The position numbers were made by a program, and so were the translations under genes. The notes under the pieces are model-generated. The model was not told where the DNA came from. It made no database searches and worked only from the letters and a program-made list of their open reading frames with translations. From the NCBI GenBank assembly GCA_944383765.1, contig CALWQT010000002.1, positions 1 through 64,000 on the forward strand: a stretch of DNA of 64,000 nucleotides. The letters are read 5' to 3'. This DNA is from an uncultured Lachnospiraceae bacterium (GTDB lineage Bacteria > Bacillota > Clostridia > Lachnospirales > Lachnospiraceae). This document shows positions 25,986-35,351 of this stretch, in pieces. Within the stretch, counting starts at the first letter, position 1, and every line of letters starts with the position of its first letter.

Positions 25986-27326
25986 ATGCAGGAAGAGACG
26001 AGAAAGTATGGATTGGCTACGGCTGTTGCCATGATTATCGGGATTGTGATTGGTTCAGGTATCTTTTTTAAAGCAGATGACATTCTGAGCATGACAGACG
26101 GAAATGTGGCCATGGGTTGTCTGGTGTTGATTTTGGGAGCCGCAGGGATTATTTTTGGTGGGATCACTATGGCAGAATGGGCAAAAGTGACGGATGATGC
26201 CGGCGGTCTTATCAGTTACGGAGGAAAAGCTTTTGGAGAGGTTTTTGCATTCCTCATCGGCTGGTTCCAGATGACTATATACTTTCCGGCACTTTTATCG
26301 GTAGTGTCCTGGGCGGGAGCCAATTACACTCTTATGTTGTTTTCCAATGTGGAATTTCTGCAGGGAAAAATATGGGAACTGACCCTGGGTTATATTGTGC
26401 TGTTTTATCTGCTCAATACATTTTCCGCGAAGGCAGCAGGACATTTTCAGACAGGAGCTATGATCATTAAACTGATTCCACTGCTGTTAGTGGGAATTTT
26501 AGGAGTTTTATTTGGAGATGTAGGAGGAGCGGTATCCCAGCCGGTGACAGCGGCAGGCCTGATGGCCGGAAGCAGTGCAGTGGTGGCAGCTGGTTTTTCT
26601 TATGATGGCTGGACGGTAGCCCCGTCTATCTGCCATGAGATCCGAAATGCCAGGAGGAACCTGCCTCTGGCCCTTACGATTGCTCCGGTGATCATTATGG
26701 CAGTGTATCTGGTATATTTTCTGGGCATCAATGCCCTGCTGGGACCGGAACAGGTCATGGAATATCAGGACGGTGCGTTTTTGGCAGCCGCTGCAAAACT
26801 GGTGGGCCCCAATCTGGCAAAACTGCTTTTGGTAGGTGTGGTAATTTCTGTATTGGGAACAGTGAATGGTCTGATCTTAGGCTGTAGCCGGGTACCTCAT
26901 GCCCTGGCAGTCCGGGGAGAACTGCCATGCAGCCGTAAAGTATCTGAAATTCACGGGAACTTTCAGGTTTCCCTTCCATCCCATGCTATCAGCTTTCTGT
27001 TTTCTGTCTTATGGATAGGAATCCACTATATGCTTACGGAGTTCCCTCAGTTTAAAGGAATGAATCTGGACGTATCGGGAATTCCTATTGTTCTCATGTA
27101 TATTTTTTATCTGATTTTATATGTGGGAGTAATCATAAGAGCGAGAAAAGGGCTGGTCAGCGGAGTCTTTTATGGATATATCAGTCCGGTTCTGGCATCG
27201 GCAGGGGGACTGCTGATCATTTATGGGGGAATGAGCTCAGAAAATGGATTTCTTTATCTGGTGATTTCCCTGATTGCCCTTGGCAGCGGATTAGTGATGA
27301 AGAAAATCATGGGAACAAAAAAATAA
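25986..27326 (+). CDS. APC-superfamily amino acid permease
   Basis: A 446-residue transporter with about 12 membrane helices. The first helix carries the APC glycine motif (IGIVIGSGIFFKADD), and the sixth helix contains AAGFSYDGW, where an amino group is usually bound. AGGGAGGAG lies upstream. Substrate specificity cannot be read; LAT/SteT-like exchangers are the nearest type. Second gene of the operon starting at 25147. Confidence 0.87.
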   Translation: MQEETRKYGLATAVAMIIGIVIGSGIFFKADDILSMTDGNVAMGCLVLILGAAGIIFGGITMAEWAKVTDDAGGLISYGGKAFGEVFAFLIGWFQMTIYFPALLSVVSWAGANYTLMLFSNVEFLQGKIWELTLGYIVLFYLLNTFSAKAAGHFQTGAMIIKLIPLLLVGILGVLFGDVGGAVSQPVTAAGLMAGSSAVVAAGFSYDGWTVAPSICHEIRNARRNLPLALTIAPVIIMAVYLVYFLGINALLGPEQVMEYQDGAFLAAAAKLVGPNLAKLLLVGVVISVLGTVNGLILGCSRVPHALAVRGELPCSRKVSEIHGNFQVSLPSHAISFLFSVLWIGIHYMLTEFPQFKGMNLDVSGIPIVLMYIFYLILYVGVIIRARKGLVSGVFYGYISPVLASAGGLLIIYGGMSSENGFLYLVISLIALGSGLVMKKIMGTKK

Positions 27327-27362
27327 AAGATTGTTCAGGAATGAACGGAGGCAGGCCAAAGT

Positions 27363-28064
27363 ATGGAAATACAGCTGTATTACCAGGAAAAAGGAACAGG
27401 GATTCCGCTCGTACTCCTCCATGGCAATGGAGAAAACGGTACCTATTTTCAACATCAGATCGATGAATTTTCCAAAGATTACAGAGTGATCGCAGTGGAT
27501 ACCAGGGGCCATGGGAACAGTCCGAGAGGAAGCGCGCCTTTTACATTAGGGCAGTTTGCGGAAGATCTGAAAGCTTTTCTGGACAAGATGGGGCTTTCTC
27601 ATGTGATTCTGCTGGGATTCAGCGACGGAGGAAATATTGCAATGCTGTTTACTCTCCGTTATCCCGGATATGTGGACAGATTGATCCTGAATGGGGCAAA
27701 TTTATATCCGGCTGGAGTGCATCTGAAAGTTCAGATTCCCATTCTTCTGGGATATGGGATTACGTCTCTTCTGGCTCTATTCTCTGCCCAGGCAGCAAAA
27801 AACAGAGATTTTCTCCGCCTTATGGTGAAGGAACCACATATTACTCCAGATGACCTGGGAAAGATCAGGATTCCGGTACTGGTGATTGTAGGAACGGATG
27901 ACATGATCAGAGAAAAACATACCAGGGAAATAGCAGCGGCTCTTCCTGACAGCCAGCTGGTTTTTATAGAGGGAGACCATTTTATTGCCAGAAAAAACAA
28001 TATCAGTTTTAATCAGGCAGTAAGGGCATTTTTGGAACAGAAAGGCAGGGGAGACCAGAAATGA
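27363..28064 (+). CDS. Alpha/beta hydrolase
   Basis: A 233-residue serine hydrolase. Oxyanion region HGNGENG at 20-26, nucleophile elbow GFSDGG with S87, acid in VGTDDMI, and the final histidine in EGDHF. No signal peptide. Its substrate is unknown. It overlaps the EFR1 gene by four bases. Confidence 0.88.
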   Translation: MEIQLYYQEKGTGIPLVLLHGNGENGTYFQHQIDEFSKDYRVIAVDTRGHGNSPRGSAPFTLGQFAEDLKAFLDKMGLSHVILLGFSDGGNIAMLFTLRYPGYVDRLILNGANLYPAGVHLKVQIPILLGYGITSLLALFSAQAAKNRDFLRLMVKEPHITPDDLGKIRIPVLVIVGTDDMIREKHTREIAAALPDSQLVFIEGDHFIARKNNISFNQAVRAFLEQKGRGDQK

Positions 28065-28819
28065 TTTTTTATTTTTCAGGAACAGGAAATTCCTATGCGG
28101 CCGCCTGTTTTTTTGCAAAAAAGAAACAAGAGACGGTGATAGATCTGGCAAAGGTACTGTCGGATAAGAAATTTTGTTATGAAATCCAGGAAGGAGAAAG
28201 CCTTGGATTTGTATTCCCTACGTATTTTTGGGGGCTTCCAACCGTTGTGGTCCATGGCTTATCCCGGCTTCAGATAAAAGGGAAACCTTCTTATGTGTGG
28301 GCAGTGATCACCTGCGGCGGAGGGACGGGGGCTTCGGACAGACAGCTGAAAGCAGTAGCCAAAACCGCCGGGCTTACAGTAGATGGGGTATTTTCTCTGC
28401 GTATGCCGGATAACTATGTTCCCATGTTCCAGGCTCCGGGAAAGGAAGAGGCAGCACGGATCCTGAAAGAAGCGGACCGTAAGATGGAAGAGATCGGACA
28501 GGCGATAGAACGGAAGGAGAAAGGGGAAAAGTCAGGCGTTCCGGGATTACTCCTCAGTTCTCTGATGCAGCCTTTGTACCGGAATGGAAGACGGACATTT
28601 AAATTTTCTGTGGATAACAGCTGTATTGGCTGCGGACAGTGTGAATCAGTGTGTCCGGTGAAGGCGATTGCCCTGGAAGGCGGAAAGCCGGTGTGGAAAA
28701 AGGAACGGTGCGCTCTGTGCATGGGATGTCTGAACCGTTGCCCGGCTGAAGCGATCCAATATGGAAAAAAGACAAAAAAACATGGAAGATATGTGAATCC
28801 GGTATATGGCATCCGGTAA
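28061..28819 (+). CDS. EFR1-type flavodoxin-ferredoxin fusion
   Basis: A 252-residue electron-transfer protein. The N-terminal flavodoxin-like domain begins IFYFSGTGNSYAAA (phosphate loop). The C-terminus has two [4Fe-4S] motifs, CIGCGQCESVCP and CALCMGCLNRCP. This EFR1 architecture is typical of gut clostridia. A terminator follows, ending the operon. Confidence 0.92.
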   Translation: MIFYFSGTGNSYAAACFFAKKKQETVIDLAKVLSDKKFCYEIQEGESLGFVFPTYFWGLPTVVVHGLSRLQIKGKPSYVWAVITCGGGTGASDRQLKAVAKTAGLTVDGVFSLRMPDNYVPMFQAPGKEEAARILKEADRKMEEIGQAIERKEKGEKSGVPGLLLSSLMQPLYRNGRRTFKFSVDNSCIGCGQCESVCPVKAIALEGGKPVWKKERCALCMGCLNRCPAEAIQYGKKTKKHGRYVNPVYGIR

Positions 28820-28848
28820 CATATCCGGTTGATAACAGATCAGGGAAA

Positions 28849-28887
28849 TGTGTACTGTGGGAAGAGAACCTGCAGTACATATTTTTC
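28849..28887 (+). terminator. Terminator after the EFR1 gene
   Basis: TGTGTACTG at 28849-28857 pairs with CAGTACATA at 28873-28881 (one G-T pair), followed by five T residues. Confidence 0.8.
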
Positions 28888-28936
28888 ATTTATGGAACAA
28901 TCTGGTGGAAAATCGTATATGGGGGAGGAAAATGAG

Positions 28937-29531
28937 ATGGTAGAAATTGAAAAATGGCTGGAGATTTATCATCAGGCTATGGAACGGGAATTTGGAGACA
29001 GAATTATGTTTCTGGGTATACAGGGCAGTTATGGAAGGGGAGAGGCCACAGAAACCAGCGATATCGATGTGGTACTGATCCTGGACCATATGGAATTTAA
29101 GGACCTGGAACGGTATCGGAAGCGGGCAGAACATCTTCCGGAACGGGAATTTCTCTGTGGATTTGTGGCAGGAAAGGAAGAACTGGAATCCTGGGACCCG
29201 GCTGACCGGTTTCAGTTTTTCTTTGATACGGTACCGGTATATGGAAAGCTGGAAGATCTGATCTCAAAGCCTTCCCGCTGCCATGCAAAACAAGCGGCTT
29301 TGACCGGAGCCTGTAATCTGTACCATGGTTGCAGCCATAATTATCTGCATACCAGGAATCCGGATATTCTGGCTGCTTTTATTCCTTCTGTCCGGAAAGG
29401 ACAGAGAGATCATGGAGACAGCAGTCAGGCAGATAGAGAGAGGGGAAGAAGAATTGGAACGGGATTCCCGGCTTTTGCTGGAATGGTCAGCCGGGTTGCT
29501 CCGGCGGTATGGAGGAGGGGCTGAGGAATGA
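28937..29531 (+). pseudogene. Frameshifted nucleotidyltransferase-domain gene
   Basis: The start at 28937 has GGGGGAGG eight bases upstream. The Pol-beta-type nucleotidyltransferase motif is intact (GIQGSYGRGEATETSDIDVV). The frame stays sensible to about 29370 (TGACNLYHGCSHNYLHTRNPDILAAF). After that it becomes arginine/serine-rich junk ending at 29524. The +1 frame from about 29395 carries a normal charged helical tail (DREIMETAVRQIERGEEELE...) ending at 29531. The usual middle helices of such proteins are absent, so a short deletion near 29375-29395 seems to have removed them and shifted the frame. The catalytic half could still be made. Confidence 0.75.
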
Positions 29532-30022
29532 AAAAGCTTTATCTGATCGGTGGCACCATGGGAGTGGGAAAAACTTCTACTTGCCAGTGCCTGAAAAAAG
29601 AATTGCCGTACAGCGTTTTTCTGGACGGGGACTGGTGTTGGGATGCAGACCCTTTTCAGGTGACAGAGGAAACGAAACATATGGTCATGGAGAATATCAG
29701 TTTTCTGCTTAACAATTTTCTTCATTGCTCTGCATATGAAAACGTTATATTTTGCTGGGTAATGCACCAGCAGGAGATTATCGATGAAATACGGAACAGA
29801 CTGGATCTGCAGGATTGTAAAGTGAAAATAGTCTCTCTGGTCTGTGAGGAAGATGTTCTGCGCAGCCGGCTGAAGAAAGATATTTCCCAGGGGATACGAA
29901 GGGAAGATGTGGTGGAACGGAGTGTGGGCAGACTTCCCCTTTATGAAACTCTGAATACGGAAAAAATAGATGTCTCCTGGATTTCAGCAGCGGAAGCGGC
30001 AAAAATGATTGCAGGATACTGA
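29528..30022 (+). CDS. Small P-loop kinase / AAA_33-like protein
   Basis: A 164-residue protein beginning LIGGTMGVGKTSTCQ, a Walker A of the zeta-toxin/shikimate-kinase-like group, followed by FLDGDWCWDADPF, where an acidic pair could bind magnesium. Its start overlaps the end of the shifted tail of the upstream nucleotidyltransferase (ATGA), so the pair was probably translated together. Substrate unknown; small-molecule or antibiotic phosphorylation is possible but unproven. Confidence 0.75.
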   Translation: MKKLYLIGGTMGVGKTSTCQCLKKELPYSVFLDGDWCWDADPFQVTEETKHMVMENISFLLNNFLHCSAYENVIFCWVMHQQEIIDEIRNRLDLQDCKVKIVSLVCEEDVLRSRLKKDISQGIRREDVVERSVGRLPLYETLNTEKIDVSWISAAEAAKMIAGY

Positions 30023-30033
30023 TTGTCCTTGCA

Positions 30034-30058
30034 GGGGGCAGCTGTCAGTGCTGCCCCT
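30034..30058 (+). terminator. Probable terminator after the kinase-like gene
   Basis: GGGGCAGC at 30035-30042 pairs with GCTGCCCC at 30050-30057. The downstream tract (TATTTA) is weak. Confidence 0.6.
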
Positions 30059-30084
30059 ATTTACAGGGAATCTCAATAAAAGAC

Positions 30085-30113
30085 TTGACCGGATGGTCAT
30101 GGAGTGCTATAGT
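30085..30113 (+). promoter_or_regulatory. Promoter of the surface-protein locus
   Basis: TTGACC at 30085-30090, 17 bp, TATAGT at 30108-30113. It gives a leader of about 190 nt before the first gene at 30308. The leader is AT-rich, with no recognised riboswitch. Confidence 0.75.
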
Positions 30114-30307
30114 AAAAACACGATTCAACGGGGAAATCTTCCTGATATTCTGACGGTACTTTCGTACCATATTTCCAAAGTTTTACATGATAATATTTTT
30201 TATATCTGATAAGTCTTTTTGCGTTACAAAAATCTGAAAAACAATTCTGATTTCTGCATTTCTGCAGATAATTTCCGATGCAAACAGTAAGAGAGGAGAA
30301 GATGGCA

Positions 30308-31957
30308 ATGAAACAAAGAAGTCAGACTGGCTTCCGGAATGGGAAGGCAGTCTGTGTGATTTCTGCCGGCATTTTACTGGCCACACCTTTACCAGTCTAT
30401 GGAGACTGGAAAGGGAATCATGATTCCGGCTGGCAGTATGAAGAGAATGGAGAATGCAAAAGAAATGCCTGGCATTGGGACGGAACATGGTGGTATCACC
30501 TGGGAACTGATGGTTGTATGGATACCGGCTGGTATGAAGAAAATGGCGTGTGGTATTACCTTTATCCGGAAGAAGGAAAGCCACAGGGGAGTGCAGCCTC
30601 TGGCTGGGTTAAGGTGAACGGGCTTTGGCACTATTTCCATCCTTTTCATGATGGCAGGTTCGGTGCCATGGCTGTCAGCATGATAGTTGACGGTTACCCG
30701 GTGGGAGCTGACGGCAGCTGGAACGGAAAATATGTTCCTTGCTTTTCAGGCCCGGGAGAGGATGTGGCTCCGTCATGGGAACGGGAGGAAGGAAATTCGG
30801 ATTCTGGTGGAAATGCAGGAGGAACCAATGGCAGCAGTTCTGGTGGCTCAGGCGGTGGCACAGGAAATTCCGGCAGCAGCAGTGGAGGTTCCGACAATGG
30901 GGAGACTGCCCCTGGAGACGGGAGCACGGAACCGGATGGGGAGAGCCGACTCAGGGAATGGGAAGAAAAAGCTGCCGCAGCAGAGCAGGCATACCTGGGG
31001 GAAGACTGGGGCATGGGCCATGACTGGATCGTAACGGGCCAGGAGGAAAATGATAAAAGGGTCGCCCAGATGGTGTCCCGCCTCACGGATGAGGAGTGGC
31101 ATGAGTTCTACCTGATCGGCCTGGACTTTGTCCCGGATACCCGGTGCTTTTCCCGGTATCCGGATATCCTCTACAGCCGCCTGGAGGAAGATACCTTCCA
31201 GACAGACGGAAAGTCCTGCCATGTGGTACGGGTCCGGTTCTGCAGGCAGGGAGATGAGGAGGGGGACAAGGAACCCCTTCCTCCTGATGAGGACCGCATC
31301 TGGGAAGCAGGAGATGTGCAGGAGCGGGAACTGGCAGGGGAGACCTACCGGTTCCGGTGTGTGGACGGGGAGTATGAAGCGGACGGTGAGACCTTTGCCC
31401 TGTTCCTCTGTGAGGAGGTGATACCTTCCGATGTGGACAGCGATGAGTTTGAACGCCGGTTCCTGACGTTCGGCAAGGATAGCAATTATAAGACATCGGA
31501 TATCCGGGAATGGCTGGGACAGAATGGCACGGACCGGGACGGGATCGGGGCTGTCAACGTGGGAGTGGATACTGCCTATACCGGCAGCACGGAGGAAGGG
31601 ACCTTCGGGGAAGCGGACCCCGACCTGCTCCGGCCGGAGGATATCGGCAGCCAGAGGATCGTGGACCGCTACTTCTGCCTGTCCCTGGAGGAAGCCCTGC
31701 GGTATGGAGAAGCCCTGTGGAGCTTTGAAGGGGAAGCGGACAACCCGGAGAGCCAGACCGGGCCTTATTCCCTGGGGTACTGGCTGAGGACCCCGGTGTA
31801 TGGGGAAGAAGACGGCAGGTTCTGTTACGGGGACCAGGCCTATATGGTGGACCTGGAGCTGGGGAACCTGCGGCCAGCGGATACAGAAGATGAGACAGTG
31901 GGGATACGGCCGGCTTATGCCGTTCCCCAGAAAGGAAAGATGGGAGAGACAGGATGA
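30308..31957 (+). CDS. Secreted protein: choline-binding-like repeats plus DUF6273-like domain
   Basis: A 549-residue exported protein. Start at 30308 has AGAGGAG nine bases upstream; the next in-frame ATG at 30302 is too close. A signal peptide ends near PLPVYG. Residues ~30-145 contain aromatic wall-binding repeats (SGWQYEENG, DTGWYEENGVWYYLYP, SGWVKVNGLWHYF, VDGYPVGADGSW). A Gly/Ser/Asn linker follows (~155-210). The C-terminal ~200 residues resemble DUF6273: SSIREWL-type boundaries, YWLRTP and VGIRPAYAV, a fold often found in lectin-like or formylglycine-type surface domains. The 3' end overlaps the next gene by four bases. Confidence 0.75.
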   Translation: MKQRSQTGFRNGKAVCVISAGILLATPLPVYGDWKGNHDSGWQYEENGECKRNAWHWDGTWWYHLGTDGCMDTGWYEENGVWYYLYPEEGKPQGSAASGWVKVNGLWHYFHPFHDGRFGAMAVSMIVDGYPVGADGSWNGKYVPCFSGPGEDVAPSWEREEGNSDSGGNAGGTNGSSSGGSGGGTGNSGSSSGGSDNGETAPGDGSTEPDGESRLREWEEKAAAAEQAYLGEDWGMGHDWIVTGQEENDKRVAQMVSRLTDEEWHEFYLIGLDFVPDTRCFSRYPDILYSRLEEDTFQTDGKSCHVVRVRFCRQGDEEGDKEPLPPDEDRIWEAGDVQERELAGETYRFRCVDGEYEADGETFALFLCEEVIPSDVDSDEFERRFLTFGKDSNYKTSDIREWLGQNGTDRDGIGAVNVGVDTAYTGSTEEGTFGEADPDLLRPEDIGSQRIVDRYFCLSLEEALRYGEALWSFEGEADNPESQTGPYSLGYWLRTPVYGEEDGRFCYGDQAYMVDLELGNLRPADTEDETVGIRPAYAVPQKGKMGETG

Positions 31958-34900
31958 GGGAGAAGAGACAGGACAGACCGGCTTCAACGGCCGGAAAGAT
32001 AAAACGAGTAACGGCAGCCCTGCTGATCGTGAGCCTGATGGCCCAGGGGGGCAGCGTTTCCCTGGCGGCAGCGCCGGACTTTCCGGCAGCGACCGGGAGC
32101 GTGGCAACACCGGGAGAATGGGGAGATGACCAGACAACGGATGACAGCATGGCCACGCCAGGGGAATGGGACGGGGAGGATAGGGCTACCAGTTCCCAGC
32201 TTCCCGTGTTCCAGTCGGTATCACGGGCCCAGGGGAGCGTGATCGGGGACCTGTGGACAGACTGGAGCGGGGATTTTTCCTTCCTGGACGGAGAGCATGG
32301 GGACGGGACGGAAGGAGCCCCTTATGAGATCTCCACCAAAGCACAGTTAAAGGTCCTGTCCATGCTGGCAGCCCTGGGTATGGAACTGCAAGCAGGGACA
32401 GGAGACGGAGAGATCTTAGGAGATTACAGCGGCAGCCATTTTGCCCTGATGGCAGACCTGGACCTGGGAGGGATGGAGTGGAACCCCATCGGATTTTTCC
32501 GGAACCGGTCTGAGACCAGTGGGGAGCCGTCCCCGTTCCGCGGGTATTTCCATGGGAACGGGCACCGGGTATCCGGATTCCGCCTGACGGAAGGGCTGCC
32601 TTATGCCGGCTTTTTCGGGCTGGTGGAAGACGGGGAGGTGGAAGGGCTGACCGTGGAACCATCCGGGACCGTATCCGGCAGGGACCGGGCCGGGCTGGTG
32701 GCAGGCGCCATCCGGGATTCCAAAGTCTATGACTGCAAGGCAGACGGAGGGCTCCTTTCCCAGTCGGGAGCTGCAGGCGGCATCGTGGGGGAAGCGGTGG
32801 ATTCCATCCTGGAAGACTGCATGGCAGATGTGGTGCTCTCCTGTGAGGATACCGGCTCCTATGTGGGCGGCATTGCCGGAAAGGCAAGCGGGAGCGTGAT
32901 CGTGGACGGGGAAGTGTCCACGGGGGACAACCATACGTCCCGTATCCAGGGAAAAGGGACCGTAGGGGGCATCTGCGGCCTCCAGGAAGACACCCGGATC
33001 TATCAGGTAAGGGTCACCGGGACCATAGGGGGCTCCGGCAGCCAGGTCATCGGAGGCGTGACCGGGGAGTACCGGGGCGGCTACCTGAAAGTGGCCCGGT
33101 TTGAGGGGACCACAGGGAATGCAGGGCTTGGCAGCGCCGGCAGGACCGGCACCTTCATCGGGACCCGTGACCAGGAGGATTACTTCCGTTACGGGGACCA
33201 GGTGGCTTACCTGTTCGCGGACACGGAGGCGAAGATCACGGCGAATGTGTGCGGGAGCGAGATACCGGACGATAACCAGTACACCTACGGGGACCATATC
33301 GGGTACTTCCATTCCGGGGACCTTTACTACACCCTGGTACAGGGGAGCCGGACGAAGGAGATGACAGACCATTACTTTTATGAGGAGCTGGAGGAAGGCA
33401 TCCTGCAGGTGATGGACCGGGACAATGGCGGGGCCTTCCCCTGGGACCTGGGATATACCATCAACCATGTGACGGCCAATGAAGCGGGCCGGCCGGTGCG
33501 GGGATACCTGGTGACGATCCCCCAGATCGATGTGCCGTCCCATACCCAGTACCATGAAGATGTGGCAGTGCTGGAGGCAAAAGGGGCCGGGGCCTATACG
33601 AAAAAGATGGACAAGGAGCACCGGGGAGCGGTGGCGGCAGGGAAGACCGTGACCGTCTATACGTCCCCGAAGAATTCCGAAGAAGGGAGATACCAGCTGG
33701 AAGGAAGCCCCACGTTCTTAAAAGACGGGGAGGAAGTGGGCATGAGCCGGATAACGGCTGGGGAATACACCTTCACCATGCCGGCAGAGGATACGGAGAT
33801 CCGTGCGGTGTACACGAAAGTGGCAGCATCGGTGAGCGTGGAACCGTCCAGTTACCGGATCAGCGTAGTCCAGGAGAGGACCGGGGACCGGAAAGACCCG
33901 GTACGGACCAACCGGGTGTATGACCGGGATGGGAAGCTGATCGCCACCTACATAAACGGGGAGCTGGAACAGGGGACGGAAGTCCAGGCAGTCCATATCA
34001 AAGCCCTGGTGGAAGGGAACAATGACGTGTCCGACCCGGCGGTGAGATGGAGCGTGGATGACCCGGACTTGATCCGGTTACGGAAAAACGATGATGAGGA
34101 CCCTTACGGGTATACGCAGAAAGGGGCAGCCCTGGAGGTGGACCTGGAGGCGGGATTTTTCACGGACATCCTGGAAAAGCTGGAACGGGAACAGCGGGAG
34201 AACGGTTATAGAGACCCGATTCCGGATACGGTGTACGGGGCGGGAGGCCAGGGAGGAGGCGTGGCCGTGCTCACGGCAGCCACCAGGCCTTCGGCTTCCT
34301 TTGAAGGGAAGGAGCGGACGGCGAACTGTGACCTCATGGTCACCTTCCAGGTAAAGGACCATACCTATGTGGCAACGGAAGGGGCGAAGCTGGACCAGTC
34401 CTCCCTGACCTTCACGGTGACGAGGAGACTCACCGGGAGCCGGACAAATCAGAAAGAGACTATCACGGTGACGCCGCCCCAGACGCTGACGGCTACCTTC
34501 TCGCCGGATTATTTTTCCAGGAAGGACGTGACCTGGACGGTGAGCGACCCGTCCGTGCTCACGGTGAACGGGGAAGCGGAGGATTACCGCAGCGCCAATG
34601 TATCGGCAGTGGCGGACGCCAAGTGGATCCGTGACATCATGGAACGGGACGACGCCATCCGGGAGGCAGACAAGACGGTGAAGTTAAACGGGAGCGGCTC
34701 CATGAGCGTGAGCGTGGCGGTCATAGCGGATGACCTGTTAGGGAACCGCCAGACGGCGGTCTGCCCGGTGACGGTGCAGTTTGTGACGGATGACCGGACC
34801 GGGTCCGGTGGAAGTTCCGGCGGGTCTGGAGGAAGTTCCGGAGGCGGAGGCGGTTCCTCCGGCGTGACCCCGGGAGGGAGCGTGAAGGGAGGCCCGGCAG

Positions 34901-35301
34901 CGAAAGGGAGCGTGACCGGTACCTGGGTCCAGGACGGAAATGGACGGTGGCTGTTCACGGGAAACGGAAGGACGTTCGTGAATGAATGGGCCTATATCCA
35001 TAACCCGTATGCGGCGCCGGGACAGGAGAGCGCGGACTGGTTTGCCTTTGATGAGCAGGGATATATGAGGACCGGCTGGTACACGGATACCCATGGTGAT
35101 ACTTATTATCTCTATCCCTACAGCGATGGAAGCCTGGGACACATGGTGACCGGCTGGCAGTGGATCGACGGGAAATGCTACTATTTCAATCCGGTATCCG
35201 ACGGGACGAGGGGAAAGCTTTACAAGAACTGCGTGACCCCGGACGGATACAGGGTGAACGGAGAAGGGGCCTGGACGGTGGAGAGCAAAGATGTCTTGTA
35301 A
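31954..35301 (+). CDS. Large secreted GLUG-repeat protein with C-terminal wall-binding repeats
   Basis: A 1,115-residue exported protein. After the signal peptide (ending SVSLAAA) comes a twice-repeated ATPGEW motif. Residues ~210-395 hold about six GLUG-type repeats (YAGFFGLVEDG, DRAGLVAGAI, AAGGIVGEAV, YVGGIAGKAS, TVGGICGLQE, VIGGVTGEY), a beta-solenoid unit of bacterial adhesins and proteases. Beta-rich Ig-like segments follow. A Gly/Ser linker (~948-985) leads to choline-binding-like repeats ending in VTPDGYRVNGEGAW. No LPXTG motif; it is probably held by the repeats. GC content is much higher than in the flanking chromosome. Confidence 0.78.
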   Translation: MREKRQDRPASTAGKIKRVTAALLIVSLMAQGGSVSLAAAPDFPAATGSVATPGEWGDDQTTDDSMATPGEWDGEDRATSSQLPVFQSVSRAQGSVIGDLWTDWSGDFSFLDGEHGDGTEGAPYEISTKAQLKVLSMLAALGMELQAGTGDGEILGDYSGSHFALMADLDLGGMEWNPIGFFRNRSETSGEPSPFRGYFHGNGHRVSGFRLTEGLPYAGFFGLVEDGEVEGLTVEPSGTVSGRDRAGLVAGAIRDSKVYDCKADGGLLSQSGAAGGIVGEAVDSILEDCMADVVLSCEDTGSYVGGIAGKASGSVIVDGEVSTGDNHTSRIQGKGTVGGICGLQEDTRIYQVRVTGTIGGSGSQVIGGVTGEYRGGYLKVARFEGTTGNAGLGSAGRTGTFIGTRDQEDYFRYGDQVAYLFADTEAKITANVCGSEIPDDNQYTYGDHIGYFHSGDLYYTLVQGSRTKEMTDHYFYEELEEGILQVMDRDNGGAFPWDLGYTINHVTANEAGRPVRGYLVTIPQIDVPSHTQYHEDVAVLEAKGAGAYTKKMDKEHRGAVAAGKTVTVYTSPKNSEEGRYQLEGSPTFLKDGEEVGMSRITAGEYTFTMPAEDTEIRAVYTKVAASVSVEPSSYRISVVQERTGDRKDPVRTNRVYDRDGKLIATYINGELEQGTEVQAVHIKALVEGNNDVSDPAVRWSVDDPDLIRLRKNDDEDPYGYTQKGAALEVDLEAGFFTDILEKLEREQRENGYRDPIPDTVYGAGGQGGGVAVLTAATRPSASFEGKERTANCDLMVTFQVKDHTYVATEGAKLDQSSLTFTVTRRLTGSRTNQKETITVTPPQTLTATFSPDYFSRKDVTWTVSDPSVLTVNGEAEDYRSANVSAVADAKWIRDIMERDDAIREADKTVKLNGSGSMSVSVAVIADDLLGNRQTAVCPVTVQFVTDDRTGSGGSSGGSGGSSGGGGGSSGVTPGGSVKGGPAAKGSVTGTWVQDGNGRWLFTGNGRTFVNEWAYIHNPYAAPGQESADWFAFDEQGYMRTGWYTDTHGDTYYLYPYSDGSLGHMVTGWQWIDGKCYYFNPVSDGTRGKLYKNCVTPDGYRVNGEGAWTVESKDVL

Positions 35302-35351
35302 CAGAAATTAAAAAATCAAAATTAAACTGCAAGAGATAGTGAAACAGGATA

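Noticed and set aside
30848..33621. Long minus-strand open frames (e.g. 30848-32137 and 32416-33621)
   Set aside because: They mirror GC-rich plus-strand genes with clear domains, signal peptides and ribosome sites; their translations are low-complexity (Pro/Arg/Gly/His-rich) with no recognisable motifs.
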